From Campylobacter concisus UNSWCS (GTDB lineage Bacteria; Campylobacterota; Campylobacteria; Campylobacterales; Campylobacteraceae), in NCBI RefSeq assembly GCF_000466685.1, contig NZ_ANNG01000009.1, positions 1 to 64,000 of the forward strand: DNA of 64,000 nt. Direction: 5' to 3'. Position numbers and translations under genes: made by a program. The notes beneath the pieces are model-generated. The model was given only the letters and a program-made list of their open reading frames with translations. It was not told the DNA's origin and did no database searches. Positions 32,246 through 41,440 of this stretch are shown here, piece after piece. Every line of letters starts with the position of its first letter. Within the stretch, counting starts at the first letter, position 1.

Positions 32246-34156
32246 TTATATAAGTTCGCTAGCAAAATTTGCAAGCTTTTGCGGAGTAAATCCGAAGTGG
32301 TCAAATAGCTCGTTCGCCTTGCCACTGGCGCCAAAGCTGTTCATGCCATAAACCGCGTCAGCAAATTTATACCACTCATAGCCAGTTGCGGCCTCAACTG
32401 CGATGATCGTTGTATTTTTATCTAAAATTCTAGCCACATACTCAGCTGGTTGCTCGCAAAGTAGGTCAAAACAAGGCGCTGATACGATATTTGCACCCAC
32501 ACCTTGCTCAGCTAGAAGTGCAGCTGCTTTTACACAGAGTGAGACCTCGCTGCCGCTTGCTATAAATGTGATCTTCGCATCTTTTGCCGAGCTTAAAAGA
32601 TATGCGCCGTTGCCAACCTCGCCAAATTCGCCTTTTGCAAGTGGATCAAGCCCTTGGCGACTAAGCACAAATGCACTTGGAGCGTTTAAATTTAGAGCCG
32701 CTTGCCAGCTAGCTGCGTTTTCGTTGCCGTCAGCTGGGCGGAAAGTGTAGAAATTTGGCATCGCTCTAAATGTGCTAAGCTGCTCGATAGGCTGATGCGT
32801 TGGACCATCTTCGCCAACGCCGATACTATCGTGCGTAAAGACAAAAAAGTGCTTGATGCCCATTAGCGCTGCTATCCTTGCACTTGGCTTTAAATAGTCG
32901 CTAAAGATGAAAAATGTCGCTGAAAATGGCAAGAAAAGGCCGTATCTGGCGATGCCATTGTTGATCGCTGCCATGGCGTGCTCTCTGATACCGTAGTGGA
33001 TATTTTTGCCATTTGGGAAGTCACCCATGCCCTTTAGCTCAGTCTTGTTTGAAGGAGCAAGATCTGCGCTACCGCCGATAAAGCCAGGGAGTTTTTTAGC
33101 TATCTCATTTAAAATGACGTGGTTTGTATCTCTTGTGGCTAGTTTTTTGTCGCTAAAGTCTGGAAATTCGATCTTGCTAAAGTCTGGATTTAGAAGTGAG
33201 TTTAGTAAATTTTTGCCCTCAGTACTTAGCGCCTCAACCTTTTTGTTCCACATAGCCTCTTCAAGATCGCCCTTTTCTACTGCGCCTCTAAATCTTAAAA
33301 GCACGTCCTCGTCAATGGCAAATTTCTTCTCAGGATCAAAGCCAGCTGCGGCCTTTGCCTTTTTAATGATCTCCTCGCCAAGTGGTGCGCCGTGGCTGTG
33401 GTGGCTGCCCTCAAGCTCCATTGCGCCGCGTGCTATGCGCGTGTTTGCGATGATGAGATATGGCGACTCTTTCTCGTTTGCTTGCTCAAGCGCAAATTCG
33501 ATCTGGTTATAGTCGTGTCCGTCGATGCGTGCGACCTCCCAGCCCTGCGCCTCAAACCTAGCCTTGACGTCCTCGCTAAATGCGATCGCTGTATCGCCCT
33601 CGATCGTGATGTTGTTTGAATCATAGATGAGCACAAGGTTGTCTAGTCTTAAATTTCCTGCGATTGAACATGCCTCGTAGCTTATGCCCTCTTCAAGGTC
33701 GCCGTCGCCGCAAAGGCAGTAAATTTTATGATCGATTATTTTATTATCTGGCTCATTTAGCACGTTTGCAGCGTATTTTTCTGCCATGGCTAGACCAACT
33801 GCATTTGCTACGCCTTGACCAAGTGGGCCAGTAGCCATCTCAACGCCTGGAGTGTGAATTTCTGGGTGTCCTGGGGTATTTGAGCCAAGCTGACGGAAAT
33901 TTTTAAGCTCATCTAGGCTTAGATCGTAGCCGCTTAGGTGCAAAAAGCTATAAACCAAGCTTGATGCGTGACCACCGCTAAAAACGAGCCTATCCCTGTT
34001 TAGCCATTTTGGATTTTTAGGATTGTGTTTTAAAAAGTTGCTTAAAACCACCATGATATCGGCTAGGCCCATAGGAGCACCTGGGTGTCCGCTGTTAGCG
34101 TTTTGCACCATATCAGCGCACAAAAATCTTATAGTATCGGCTTGTTTTTTTAGCAT
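32246..34156 (-). CDS. tkt: Transketolase
   Basis: The 636-residue thiamine-diphosphate enzyme moves two-carbon units between sugar phosphates in the non-oxidative pentose phosphate pathway. This is essential where glycolysis is incomplete, as in Campylobacter. Landmarks are ANSGHPGAPMGLADI (about 20-34), the ThDP-binding GDGDLEEGISYEA through YDSNNITIEGD (about 150-190), FTHDSIGVGEDGPTHQPIEQ (about 441-460) and a C-terminal GYEWYKFAD. Length is usual for the family. ispA-type and PDZ genes follow upstream on the same strand, a conserved Campylobacter arrangement. Confidence 0.97.
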   Translation of the reverse strand: MLKKQADTIRFLCADMVQNANSGHPGAPMGLADIMVVLSNFLKHNPKNPKWLNRDRLVFSGGHASSLVYSFLHLSGYDLSLDELKNFRQLGSNTPGHPEIHTPGVEMATGPLGQGVANAVGLAMAEKYAANVLNEPDNKIIDHKIYCLCGDGDLEEGISYEACSIAGNLRLDNLVLIYDSNNITIEGDTAIAFSEDVKARFEAQGWEVARIDGHDYNQIEFALEQANEKESPYLIIANTRIARGAMELEGSHHSHGAPLGEEIIKKAKAAAGFDPEKKFAIDEDVLLRFRGAVEKGDLEEAMWNKKVEALSTEGKNLLNSLLNPDFSKIEFPDFSDKKLATRDTNHVILNEIAKKLPGFIGGSADLAPSNKTELKGMGDFPNGKNIHYGIREHAMAAINNGIARYGLFLPFSATFFIFSDYLKPSARIAALMGIKHFFVFTHDSIGVGEDGPTHQPIEQLSTFRAMPNFYTFRPADGNENAASWQAALNLNAPSAFVLSRQGLDPLAKGEFGEVGNGAYLLSSAKDAKITFIASGSEVSLCVKAAALLAEQGVGANIVSAPCFDLLCEQPAEYVARILDKNTTIIAVEAATGYEWYKFADAVYGMNSFGASGKANELFDHFGFTPQKLANFASELI

Positions 34157-34264
34157 ATGATCTCCTTTTATTGCGTCAGATTATACAAAAAAGTGATTAA
34201 AACTTGCCTTGCATTTTTGCCCAAAATGTCTAAAAAGTGATATAAATTTACTAAATTTACGCGC

Positions 34265-35164
34265 TTATCTTAGGTGCTTGTCCGTAAGCTCTAAGATCAT
34301 CTTTGCTATGCCAGCATCTATCTGTTTTAGTGCCTCTTCTATCTGGCAAATTAGCTCATCTTTTTTCTTTTTTGCGCCAGATAGACCTAGTAAATTTGTA
34401 AATGAATTTTTCGCTAAGTCGTTGTGCACGGGCTTTCCAGCGGCCGCCTCGTCGCTTGTAAGGTCGATGATATCGTCTTGTATCTGAAAAGCAAGCCCAA
34501 GCTTTAGGCCGATAACGTAAATTTTCTCGCACTCATTTTCAGTTAAATTTGCTATTACTGCGCCCATTTTTAGGCTAGCAGCGATGAGTTTCGCGGTTTT
34601 GTGGATGTGTAAAAATACTAGCTCATCAAGGCTTAGCATCTTACCAGAGAGGCCAAATTTAGCCTTTGCTCTTTTTATATCCTCTTTATTTGTATTTTCA
34701 AAAAAACAATCAAGCGCCTGACCTAGCACCATGCCGCTAACGCCAGCATTTTCGCTTAAAATTTCCACGCATTTTATTCGTGTTTGCGCTGGCAGATCAG
34801 CACGTGAAATTTCATAAAAAGCATGCGTATTTAGCGCATCTCCTGCAAGTATCGCAGTAGTCTCGTCGTATGTTACGTGAAGCGTTGGTGTGCCACGTCT
34901 TAGGCATGCATTATCCATCGAAGGCAGATCATCGTGGATGAGCGAGTATGTGTGCATCATCTCAAGCCCCAAAGCCACTCTCATCGCCTTTTGCGTGAGG
35001 CTTTTATCCACATTTTCGACCACACCAAGAAGCAAAAGCGCCCTAAAGTGCTTGCCTCCAGCCTTTAGCATAACGCCAAGCGCCTCCTCGTAGTAAGGGT
35101 GAAAGCCAGACGCCTTTGGCAAATTTGCGTTTAGAAATTTTACAAAGTCCTCAAGTAGGCTCAT
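34265..35164 (-). CDS. ispA: Polyprenyl (farnesyl/geranyl) diphosphate synthase
   Basis: The 299-residue isoprenoid synthase condenses IPP with allylic diphosphates in the cytoplasm, feeding undecaprenyl and quinone side chains. The first Asp-rich motif is in LIHDDLPSMDNACLRRG (about residue 80) and the second in LAFQIQDDIID (about 224). Two small residues before the first motif suggest farnesyl or geranylgeranyl length, but chain length is not proven. It overlaps the upstream PDZ gene by 4 bases. The family length is typical. Confidence 0.92.
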   Translation of the reverse strand: MSLLEDFVKFLNANLPKASGFHPYYEEALGVMLKAGGKHFRALLLLGVVENVDKSLTQKAMRVALGLEMMHTYSLIHDDLPSMDNACLRRGTPTLHVTYDETTAILAGDALNTHAFYEISRADLPAQTRIKCVEILSENAGVSGMVLGQALDCFFENTNKEDIKRAKAKFGLSGKMLSLDELVFLHIHKTAKLIAASLKMGAVIANLTENECEKIYVIGLKLGLAFQIQDDIIDLTSDEAAAGKPVHNDLAKNSFTNLLGLSGAKKKKDELICQIEEALKQIDAGIAKMILELTDKHLR

Positions 35165-36270
35165 TTTGGCACTCTTGCAAAGAACTGAAAGTCATTTCTA
35201 CTAAACAAAAGGACGAAATTTTGCAGATCGCCGATCTTTTCTAAAAGCTCCTCGCGGTCGCTCACGCTCTCTTTGTTGTAGCCTAAAATTTTATCGCCGA
35301 TCTTTATGCCAAAAATTTCTGCATTTGACTTTGGCTCGACCTTAGTAACAACTAAATTTTTATCGACCGTGATACCATAATCCACCAAAACTTTATCATC
35401 AAGCAAGCTCTCAGGCGACTTTGGCATGACGTTTAAATTTGGCAGATCAAGGCTTGAAGGGGCGTTTATTTCTAAGCTTTGGTTAAATTTCACCTCGCCG
35501 CTTACTGGCACTTGAAAGAGTAGCTGCTCTCTATCACGCTTTACTATGATGTCTAGTCTTGCGCCCTTTGGAGCAAAAAGCACCATCTCATTTAGCTCTC
35601 TTAGGCTCTTTGGCTTGATGCCATTTATCGTAACAAGCTCATCATCTACCATCATCATCTTGCCGCGACCCAAAGGATCAACAAGGCCAACAAAGAATTT
35701 ATCCTCTTTTTGTAAGAATTTCACGCCGATATCGCCGTAATAGACGTCATCGTAAGATACAAAGTGCTTTAAATAGCGGTTTGGTATAAATTTATCAGCT
35801 CCAACAGCTATGCCTATCATCTTACAACAAGGCGTGTTTATCTCGCCAGTTGCGTTATACTCGAAGCTTAGCGTGTCAAAGTCGCCTAAATTTTGCCCTA
35901 AAGACTTGATGTGACCCATGACGGTGTTGTTTGCGTCATTTAAGATGCCAACCCAAGTGCTCTTTTTTATGCGCTCCTCGTTGGTCTCATCAGCCATCAC
36001 GACAGGGCTTAGCTCCTTGCTAGAGCGGACCAAAAAGAGCTGCAAATATGGATCAAATTTGACATATTCACCAAGTGGCGCTCCCTCGCTTTTTGGCACT
36101 GCGATCAAATTTTTAGTGATAGCCACGCCAAAGTGTTTATTTACCGAGACGATTGAGTTTTTGTTCTTTTCAAAGCAGGCGTTAAAGTCCTCTTGCGTAG
36201 GCCTAGGATCGGCATTTAGGCAAAGCGCTGATAGCAAAAAAGCAAGGGCAAATTTATAATTTAGTCTCAT
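35161..36270 (-). CDS. Periplasmic PDZ-domain protein
   Basis: The 369-residue protein has a signal peptide (cleaved after LNA, about residue 20). A central region weakly resembles an inactive trypsin-like fold (residues 30-200, without a catalytic triad). Two PDZ-like segments follow: LGRGKMMMVDDELVTINGIK near 200-240 and a C-terminal PDZ with VEPKSNAEIFGIKIGDKIL (about 310-335). It may bind peptides or partner proteins; no protease activity is predicted. The neighbourhood tkt-ispA-this gene-ybaB is conserved in Campylobacter. It overlaps ybaB by 4 bases. Confidence 0.8.
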   Translation of the reverse strand: MRLNYKFALAFLLSALCLNADPRPTQEDFNACFEKNKNSIVSVNKHFGVAITKNLIAVPKSEGAPLGEYVKFDPYLQLFLVRSSKELSPVVMADETNEERIKKSTWVGILNDANNTVMGHIKSLGQNLGDFDTLSFEYNATGEINTPCCKMIGIAVGADKFIPNRYLKHFVSYDDVYYGDIGVKFLQKEDKFFVGLVDPLGRGKMMMVDDELVTINGIKPKSLRELNEMVLFAPKGARLDIIVKRDREQLLFQVPVSGEVKFNQSLEINAPSSLDLPNLNVMPKSPESLLDDKVLVDYGITVDKNLVVTKVEPKSNAEIFGIKIGDKILGYNKESVSDREELLEKIGDLQNFVLLFSRNDFQFFARVPK

Positions 36271-36581
36271 TTTATCCCCATCGAAGCAAGGTCGCCAAGC
36301 ATCCTTGAAGCGGTGTTTTTCTTATCGGCCTCAACTGATTTTAGCACGTCATTTACAGCGCTTATTAGCAAAATTTGCATGCTCTCTTTATCTTCAAGCA
36401 AGCTATCATCTATGCTGATATCAAGTATCTCGCCGCTGCCGTTTGCTCTCACGCTTACCAGCCCACCGCCGCTTTTTGCGCCAAATTCTTTATTTTTGCT
36501 CTCTTCTTCCATCTGTTTGGCTTGCTTTTGCACATCCTCAAGCATCTGCCCCATCTTTGAAAAGTCAAATCCCTCAAACAT
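36267..36581 (-). CDS. YbaB/EbfC family nucleoid-associated protein
   Basis: The 104-residue protein matches the YbaB/EbfC family: an N-terminal helix (MGQMLEDVQKQAKQMEEES) and the core VSVRANGSGEILDISIDDSL. These small dimers bind DNA with little specificity and may help organise the nucleoid. In many bacteria the gene lies with dnaX and recR; here it lies between panD and the PDZ gene. It starts 3 bases after panD. Confidence 0.93.
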   Translation of the reverse strand: MFEGFDFSKMGQMLEDVQKQAKQMEEESKNKEFGAKSGGGLVSVRANGSGEILDISIDDSLLEDKESMQILLISAVNDVLKSVEADKKNTASRMLGDLASMGIK

Positions 36582-36584
36582 CGC

Positions 36585-36932
36585 CTACTCCTTTATGATC
36601 TCGTTTTTGTTATTTACATGCACGATGGTTGGCTTAAATTTCTTAGCCTTTTTAAATTTCATACTAGCATAAGCCACGATGATGACCACGTCGCCAACGC
36701 AGACCTTTCTAGCAGCTGCGCCGTTTAGACAAATTTCGCCTTTTTTGCCCTTGATCACGTAGGTGGCAAATCTCTCGCCGTTATTTACGTCTAAAATTTC
36801 AACCTTTTGATTTTCTATCAAATTTGCAGCCTTTATAAGCTCCTCGCTGATGCTGATCGAGCCAACATAGTTTAAATTTGCGTCTGTTACGACGGCTCTG
36901 TGGATTTTGCTAGCTAAAATTTCTATTGTCAT
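36585..36932 (-). CDS. panD: Aspartate 1-decarboxylase PanD
   Basis: The 115-residue proenzyme makes beta-alanine for pantothenate and coenzyme A. The self-cleavage site is intact: NYVGSIS with Gly24-Ser25, where Ser25 becomes the pyruvoyl cofactor. Other family features are [26 protein letters not shown] (about 50-61) and [13 protein letters not shown]. It sits in the run murE-lipoprotein-panD-ybaB on one strand. Confidence 0.96.
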   Translation of the reverse strand: MTIEILASKIHRAVVTDANLNYVGSISISEELIKAANLIENQKVEILDVNNGERFATYVIKGKKGEICLNGAAARKVCVGDVVIIVAYASMKFKKAKKFKPTIVHVNNKNEIIKE

Positions 36933-36949
36933 TTTCTGCCTTGTTTAGT

Positions 36950-37519
36950 TTATTTGCACTCTATCACTGGTCTGTTTGCTAAAAATTTCTCGTTAAATTT
37001 CTCTGCCTTTAGCGTCTTTTCTAGCTCGTCAAGGGTTTTGAAATTTCTAGCAAAAGATACGCCAACTAGTCCACACTCGCTCGTTTTGGCAACGTCTAGA
37101 GTTATCTCGTAGCTGTTAAATTTTGGATTATTTGGCTCTGGATAGTAAATTTCCTCACGGTAAGAGCTGTCGCTACCTATCTTTTCTATCTTAAATTTGC
37201 CCTTTTTTGGATCTGTGGTTTTTTTTATCGCTGTTATAAAATCATCTATGTTTTTGATGCTTGGCGCATAGGTAACGCTGATTAGCTTACTCCATCCATA
37301 GCCGCCCTCATCTTCCAAATAATACTCCACCGTAAATTCATTTTGGTATTTTTGGTGATAAATTTGGCCGTCATACTCTATATTTTGAGGTAGGTTGCTC
37401 ACCAGATAGCTCTTTTGGTTTGCGCTAGATTGTAGCTTTTGCGGCTCTTTTTGAGCAGTGGCACATCCTAGCAATAGTGCAACGCAAGTAGCCGTAAAGG
37501 CTAAATTTAAAATTTTCAT
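36950..37519 (-). CDS. Hypothetical lipoprotein, 189 aa
   Basis: I do not recognise the family. The N-terminus is a lipoprotein signal (LAFTATCVALLLGCATA, lipid Cys at 19), so the protein should be anchored in the inner or outer membrane facing the periplasm. The mature part is mixed alpha/beta with several Tyr-rich strands (EYDGQIYHQKYQNEFTVEYY) and one further Cys pair (SECGLVG and the terminal ECK) that could form a disulphide. It lies between murE and panD with gaps of 18 and 17 bases, probably in one transcript. Confidence 0.75.
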   Translation of the reverse strand: MKILNLAFTATCVALLLGCATAQKEPQKLQSSANQKSYLVSNLPQNIEYDGQIYHQKYQNEFTVEYYLEDEGGYGWSKLISVTYAPSIKNIDDFITAIKKTTDPKKGKFKIEKIGSDSSYREEIYYPEPNNPKFNSYEITLDVAKTSECGLVGVSFARNFKTLDELEKTLKAEKFNEKFLANRPVIECK

Positions 37520-37537
37520 CGTTTTTCCTTTCGTAAG

Positions 37538-38821
37538 TTATCTAGATAAAATTTCAAGCACCACTTCTTTGTCGCTAAATGGGTGCTTGACACCCTTTAT
37601 CTCCTGATATGGCTCGTCACCTTTGCCAAGTATGACAAGCGCCCAGCCGGGCTCAAGCTTGCTAATGGCTAGAGCGATCGCCTCTTTGCGGTTGGCGTTT
37701 CGTATCAAATTTTCATTTTGGCTCATGCCAGCGCAAATTTCATCGATTATACTCTCTGGCTCTTCGCTTCTTGGATTGTCACTTGTGACTATGCAAATTC
37801 TTGCGTATTTTTGGGCTATCGCTCCCATTTTAGGGCGTTTTGTCCTATCTCTGTCGCCGCCTGCGCCAAAGACTGCGATCAAATTTAGATGTCTAAGCGA
37901 GTTTAGCACCTTTTCGATGCCATCAGGCGTATGGGCAAAATCCACGATGACTAGCGGATCGGTGCTAACGACCTCCATCCTGCCGCTCACACCTTTAAAT
38001 TTACTTATCGCCTTTGAAAGTGCGGCTGCGTCTGGGCGCTCTAGCAGGCAAACTGCTCCAAGAGCGGCAATTAGATTGTAAAGATTAAACTCACCTTGAA
38101 GGCTTGAGTCTATCTCGACATCGCCATTTGGCGTCTTGATGACCGCGTCTATGCCGTCCTTTAGCCCATAAACTATCGGTGCAAAGCTGGCTGGCTTTTT
38201 GAGCGCGTATGTGTAGGCGTTTTTTGGGTTAAATTTAACTCCGCCATCATCAATGTTTATGAGCTTTACGCTCTCATCGTCAAAGAAGCTTGACTTTACC
38301 CTAGCATACTCCTCCATGCTCTTGTGGTAGTCGAGATGGTCTTGAGTTAAATTTGTAAAAATTTTAAGGGCAAATTTCAAGCTCTCTATGCGTTTTTGAG
38401 CGATCGCGTGCGAGCTAACCTCCATCACGAAGTACTCACAGCCATGCTCGCTGGCTGCTTTGAGGTATGAGAGCGTCTTTAAAATGGCACTTGTCGTAAG
38501 CGCCTTGTCATCTATCTGCTCACCCTCTATAAATGCCCCTCTGGTGCCACTTAGGCCGCATTTTTTACCTAAATTTCGCAAAGTCTCGTAGATAGCCGCA
38601 GCCGTTGTGGTCTTGCCATTGGTGCCCGTGATGCCAACTATCTTTAAATTTTCATCGATCTTTAAAAGCTTTTTGCACTCTTCAAGGGTGATTAACTTAG
38701 CGCCCTTTTTTGCCGCAGCTTCTGCAAATTTTGCATTTGCAGTAGTTTGCACAAAGTATGCACCCTGCTCGCACTCGTTTGAGTCATCTGTTATGAAGCT
38801 ATTTTCTACTGATATTTTCAT
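37538..38821 (-). CDS. murE: UDP-MurNAc-tripeptide synthetase MurE
   Basis: The 427-residue ligase adds meso-diaminopimelate to UDP-MurNAc-Ala-Glu during peptidoglycan synthesis. It has the ATP site GITGTNGKTTTAAA (about residues 63-76), then FTNLTQDHLDYHKSMEEYA (about 157), FKGVSGRMEVV, and VTSDNPRSEEP. The DNPR motif is the diaminopimelate signature. The E. coli enzyme is about 495 residues; this shorter N-terminal domain is usual in epsilonproteobacteria. It overlaps the end of the upstream gene by 23 bases. Confidence 0.95.
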   Translation of the reverse strand: MKISVENSFITDDSNECEQGAYFVQTTANAKFAEAAAKKGAKLITLEECKKLLKIDENLKIVGITGTNGKTTTAAAIYETLRNLGKKCGLSGTRGAFIEGEQIDDKALTTSAILKTLSYLKAASEHGCEYFVMEVSSHAIAQKRIESLKFALKIFTNLTQDHLDYHKSMEEYARVKSSFFDDESVKLINIDDGGVKFNPKNAYTYALKKPASFAPIVYGLKDGIDAVIKTPNGDVEIDSSLQGEFNLYNLIAALGAVCLLERPDAAALSKAISKFKGVSGRMEVVSTDPLVIVDFAHTPDGIEKVLNSLRHLNLIAVFGAGGDRDRTKRPKMGAIAQKYARICIVTSDNPRSEEPESIIDEICAGMSQNENLIRNANRKEAIALAISKLEPGWALVILGKGDEPYQEIKGVKHPFSDKEVVLEILSR

Positions 38822-39353
38822 CGTTTTGTCTTTTTTGTATCTCTTTAAAAAGCTGATCTATACGCTCGTCGCCGCCAAACATCACCGCCGCACTCTCAAG
38901 GTAGTTCATGCTCATGTCGATGAAGTCATTTTTTATCAAATTTCCTAAAAATTCCAAAAAATCGTCTTTGTTTGAGATCATGACCTTGGTTGAGAACATG
39001 ATGTTTTCAAAGACCTTTTTAAAGCTGCCGTCCTTATAAACAGCCCTTTTAAAGTCCTCGTAGCTGATCGCGTCTTGCTCTTCAAAGTACTCGCTCTCCT
39101 CATCTCTGGACTCTAAAATTTTTAAAATTTCCTCCACGCCCTCGTCGTCTTCGCCGGCTCTTACCTTAGCCATATAGTAGTCAAACAAGAGCTTTGCCTC
39201 TTCGGCATTTTCCTCGCCAAGAGAGCAAATTTGTATCAAAAATAGCAAATTTTTCTCCTGCGTCTTTTCGTAGGCTAGTGAAAAGTAAAAGATCGCATCT
39301 TTAAATTTAGAGCGTTTGAAATATTTTATGCCTATTTTTTTATAATCTATCAA
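38799..39353 (-). CDS. Helical TPR-like hypothetical protein
   Basis: The protein has 184 residues when started at a TTG (MIDYKKIGIKYFKR) that has AGGA 8 bases upstream; the frame also opens at an ATG at 39380 without a good site. The first 60 residues form a TPR-like helix pair (YFKRSKFKDAIFYFSLAYEK). The rest is acidic and helical, with a central EEILKILESRDEESEYFEEQ. It is a conserved partner of the NifU-type gene and murE in Campylobacter (from memory of C. jejuni gene order). Function is unknown. It overlaps both neighbours. Confidence 0.75.
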   Translation of the reverse strand: MIDYKKIGIKYFKRSKFKDAIFYFSLAYEKTQEKNLLFLIQICSLGEENAEEAKLLFDYYMAKVRAGEDDEGVEEILKILESRDEESEYFEEQDAISYEDFKRAVYKDGSFKKVFENIMFSTKVMISNKDDFLEFLGNLIKNDFIDMSMNYLESAAVMFGGDERIDQLFKEIQKRQNDENISRK

Positions 39354-39615
39354 TGTCAAATTCCTCGCCGATTGGGACATTTATGACCTCAAGCTCTGGA
39401 TGAATGTCGATGCGAAGCTGCCTTTCAAGGCCGTATTTTAGCGTGGTCGTGCTAGCCGCGCATCCGTGACAATGTCCTGTGAGTCTTACGTAAATTTTGC
39501 CGTTTTTTATGCCAAGTAGCTCCATGCCGCCGCCGTCATTTTCAAGCATCGGTAGCACCTTTTGCAAACTCGCAGTCACTGGTTTTAAAAGCTCTTCATC
39601 ACTAAATGGGATCAT
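39340..39615 (-). CDS. NifU C-terminal domain Fe-S protein
   Basis: The 91-residue protein is a stand-alone NifU C-terminal (NFU) domain: VLPMLENDGGGMELLGIKNG, then RLTGHCHGCAASTTTLKYGL with the CxxC pair at about 52-55. NFU proteins carry Fe-S clusters to target enzymes. It probably complements the NifS/NifU assembly route of Campylobacter. The gene is first of the row ending in ispA and tkt. Its 3' end overlaps the next gene by 14 bases. Confidence 0.92.
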   Translation of the reverse strand: MIPFSDEELLKPVTASLQKVLPMLENDGGGMELLGIKNGKIYVRLTGHCHGCAASTTTLKYGLERQLRIDIHPELEVINVPIGEEFDIDRL

Positions 39616-39727
39616 ATTTTTTCCTTAAATTTTTTAGCTATTATAGCAGATAAAGTGCAAACAAACGTTTTCTAGGCTTTTGGCGTGGGCGTTTTGGCTT
39701 TAAATTTTGGTGGTTTTTTGTGAGAAA

Positions 39728-39747
39728 AAAGGGCAAATTTGCCCTTT
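39728..39747 (-). terminator. Terminator of the ABC transporter operon
   Basis: A perfect palindrome AAAGGGCAAATTTGCCCTTT begins 4 bases after the stop codon of the binding-protein gene. It is followed by a U-tract on the minus strand (TTTCTCAC). Confidence 0.75.
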
Positions 39748-39751
39748 AAGT

Positions 39752-40672
39752 TTAGTTTAGTAGAAGTGATTTTATATCTATTTTATGCTCTATCATCTTA
39801 CTTTCAAGCATAAATTCTTGCGTAGCCTCAAGCGCTTTTATATCATCAGCCGTGATCTTTGAGCTAAAGTCGTACTGAGGATACATGCTCTTTACCGCCT
39901 CTATACTAAGCCCAGTCTCTTCAGCCGTAAATTTAAGCGCCTCATTCTCGTTTGCTTTGATGTAGGCCAAAATTTCATCCTGAGCCTTTTTAAATTTCTC
40001 AACTATGTCTTTGTGCTTTTTGTAAAACTCTCCGCTTGTTGCCGTGACGATAACTGGTGTGATGACACCTTTGCCAGTTGTCACTACATTTAGGCCTGAT
40101 TTTTGAGCATTGTAGGCCGCTGGTCCTGCAAGAAGTGCTGCATCGACGCTGCCGTTTTCAACTGCAGCTTGCGCAGCTGGGATACCCATAGAGATGAACT
40201 CTACGTCGTTTATACTAAGTCCGCCAAGAGCTAGGTATCTCACCAAGAGCTCGTTTAAGATCGTGCCTTTTGGGCCTGCTACTTTTTTGCCTTTTAGATC
40301 TTTTGGCGACTTGATGTTTTGGTCTTTAGAAAATATAACAAAGGCCTCTGGTGCCCTTGAATAGGCACTTATGATCTTTATATCAGCCTTATTTGCAGCT
40401 GCAAGTATGACCGAAGTGCCACCCACGCAGTTTAAAAACTGGAGCGAATTTGAAGCGAGTGCTTGCGTTTGCTTAGCACCTGAGGTGATCTCAGAGTACT
40501 CAACCGGCACGCCAAAAGACTTCGCATAAAAGCCTTTAAATTTATCGACGATCGATGGGACGTTTAGCGGCGATTTGACGTAGGTCATGCCGATCTTATC
40601 TAGCCCTTCGCTTGCATTTGCGACTAGGCAAAGCAAAGAGGCCGCGCACAAAACTTTAAAAAACTTTCTCAT
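39752..40672 (-). CDS. NitT/TauT-type ABC substrate-binding protein
   Basis: The 306-residue periplasmic protein has a signal peptide (cleaved near VANA, residue 20) and the NMT1/SsuA-like fold: an early MTYVKSPLNVPSIVDKFKGF, then SPKDLKGKKVAGPKGTILNE and AAVENGSVDAALLAGPAA. Relatives bind sulfonates, taurine, nitrate or thiamine precursors; the ligand cannot be told here. It is the last gene of the operon, 75 bases after the ATPase gene, and has AAAAGGAGCA upstream. Confidence 0.88.
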   Translation of the reverse strand: MRKFFKVLCAASLLCLVANASEGLDKIGMTYVKSPLNVPSIVDKFKGFYAKSFGVPVEYSEITSGAKQTQALASNSLQFLNCVGGTSVILAAANKADIKIISAYSRAPEAFVIFSKDQNIKSPKDLKGKKVAGPKGTILNELLVRYLALGGLSINDVEFISMGIPAAQAAVENGSVDAALLAGPAAYNAQKSGLNVVTTGKGVITPVIVTATSGEFYKKHKDIVEKFKKAQDEILAYIKANENEALKFTAEETGLSIEAVKSMYPQYDFSSKITADDIKALEATQEFMLESKMIEHKIDIKSLLLN

Positions 40673-40747
40673 ACTTGCTCCTTTTAAAAATTTTCAAGAT
40701 TATATAATTTTTTGCTTCATTTTGGTTTTAATTATCATTTTATTTGT

Positions 40748-41440
40748 CTAAATTTCACTCAAAATTTTGCGTTTTATCGCTATTAGCTCCTCGCTTAGCA
40801 GATCTCTTGGCCTTGCTAAATTTGATAGATCATAGTTTGACTTTATCCCGCCCTTTTCAAGCAAGATGATCTCATCAGCTAAAAATAGCGCCTCATCGAT
40901 GTTGTGAGTGACGAAAAGGATGGTTTTACCGGCTTGTATTTTTAAAATTTCAGCCTGCATGCTAGCTCTAGTAAACGCGTCAAGCGCGGCAAATGGCTCA
41001 TCCATTAGGATCAAATTTGCCTCATACGCAAGCACTCTAGCAAGCGAAACGCGCGAGCTCATGCCACCAGAGAGCTGCGAAACTGCGGCAAATTTAAAGT
41101 CGCTAAGCCCTATCATAGATATCAGACTATCGATCTTTGAGGCTTCAATCTCCTGCTTTTTAAGAGGAAAAACGATATTTTCATAGACGTTTAGAAACGG
41201 CATGAGGCGGGGCTCTTGAAAGACAAAGCCGATCTTTGCTTGCTCTTTAAATTTTATCTCGCCCTGACTTACGCTCTCAAGGCCAGCGATAAGGCGTAAA
41301 AGCGTGGTTTTGCCACAACCGCTTCTGCCAAGTATGACGGTGATCTTATCTTTTTTTATGCTCAAATTTAGCTCTCTTAAAACGTCGATACGCTTTTCGC
41401 CTATAAAAAAATGCTTGGATAAATTTGAAATTTCTATCAT
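40748..41440 (-). CDS. NitT/TauT-type ABC transporter ATP-binding protein
   Basis: The 230-residue ATPase has Walker A GRSGCGKTT (about residue 37), the signature SQLSGGMSSRVSLARVLA (about 122), Walker B LILMDEPFAALD (about 144) and the switch His in FVTHNIDEAL. It belongs to the SsuB/TauB/ThiZ group that powers import of sulfonates, nitrate or pyrimidine precursors. It overlaps the permease gene by 4 bases. Confidence 0.92.
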   Translation of the reverse strand: MIEISNLSKHFFIGEKRIDVLRELNLSIKKDKITVILGRSGCGKTTLLRLIAGLESVSQGEIKFKEQAKIGFVFQEPRLMPFLNVYENIVFPLKKQEIEASKIDSLISMIGLSDFKFAAVSQLSGGMSSRVSLARVLAYEANLILMDEPFAALDAFTRASMQAEILKIQAGKTILFVTHNIDEALFLADEIILLEKGGIKSNYDLSNLARPRDLLSEELIAIKRKILSEI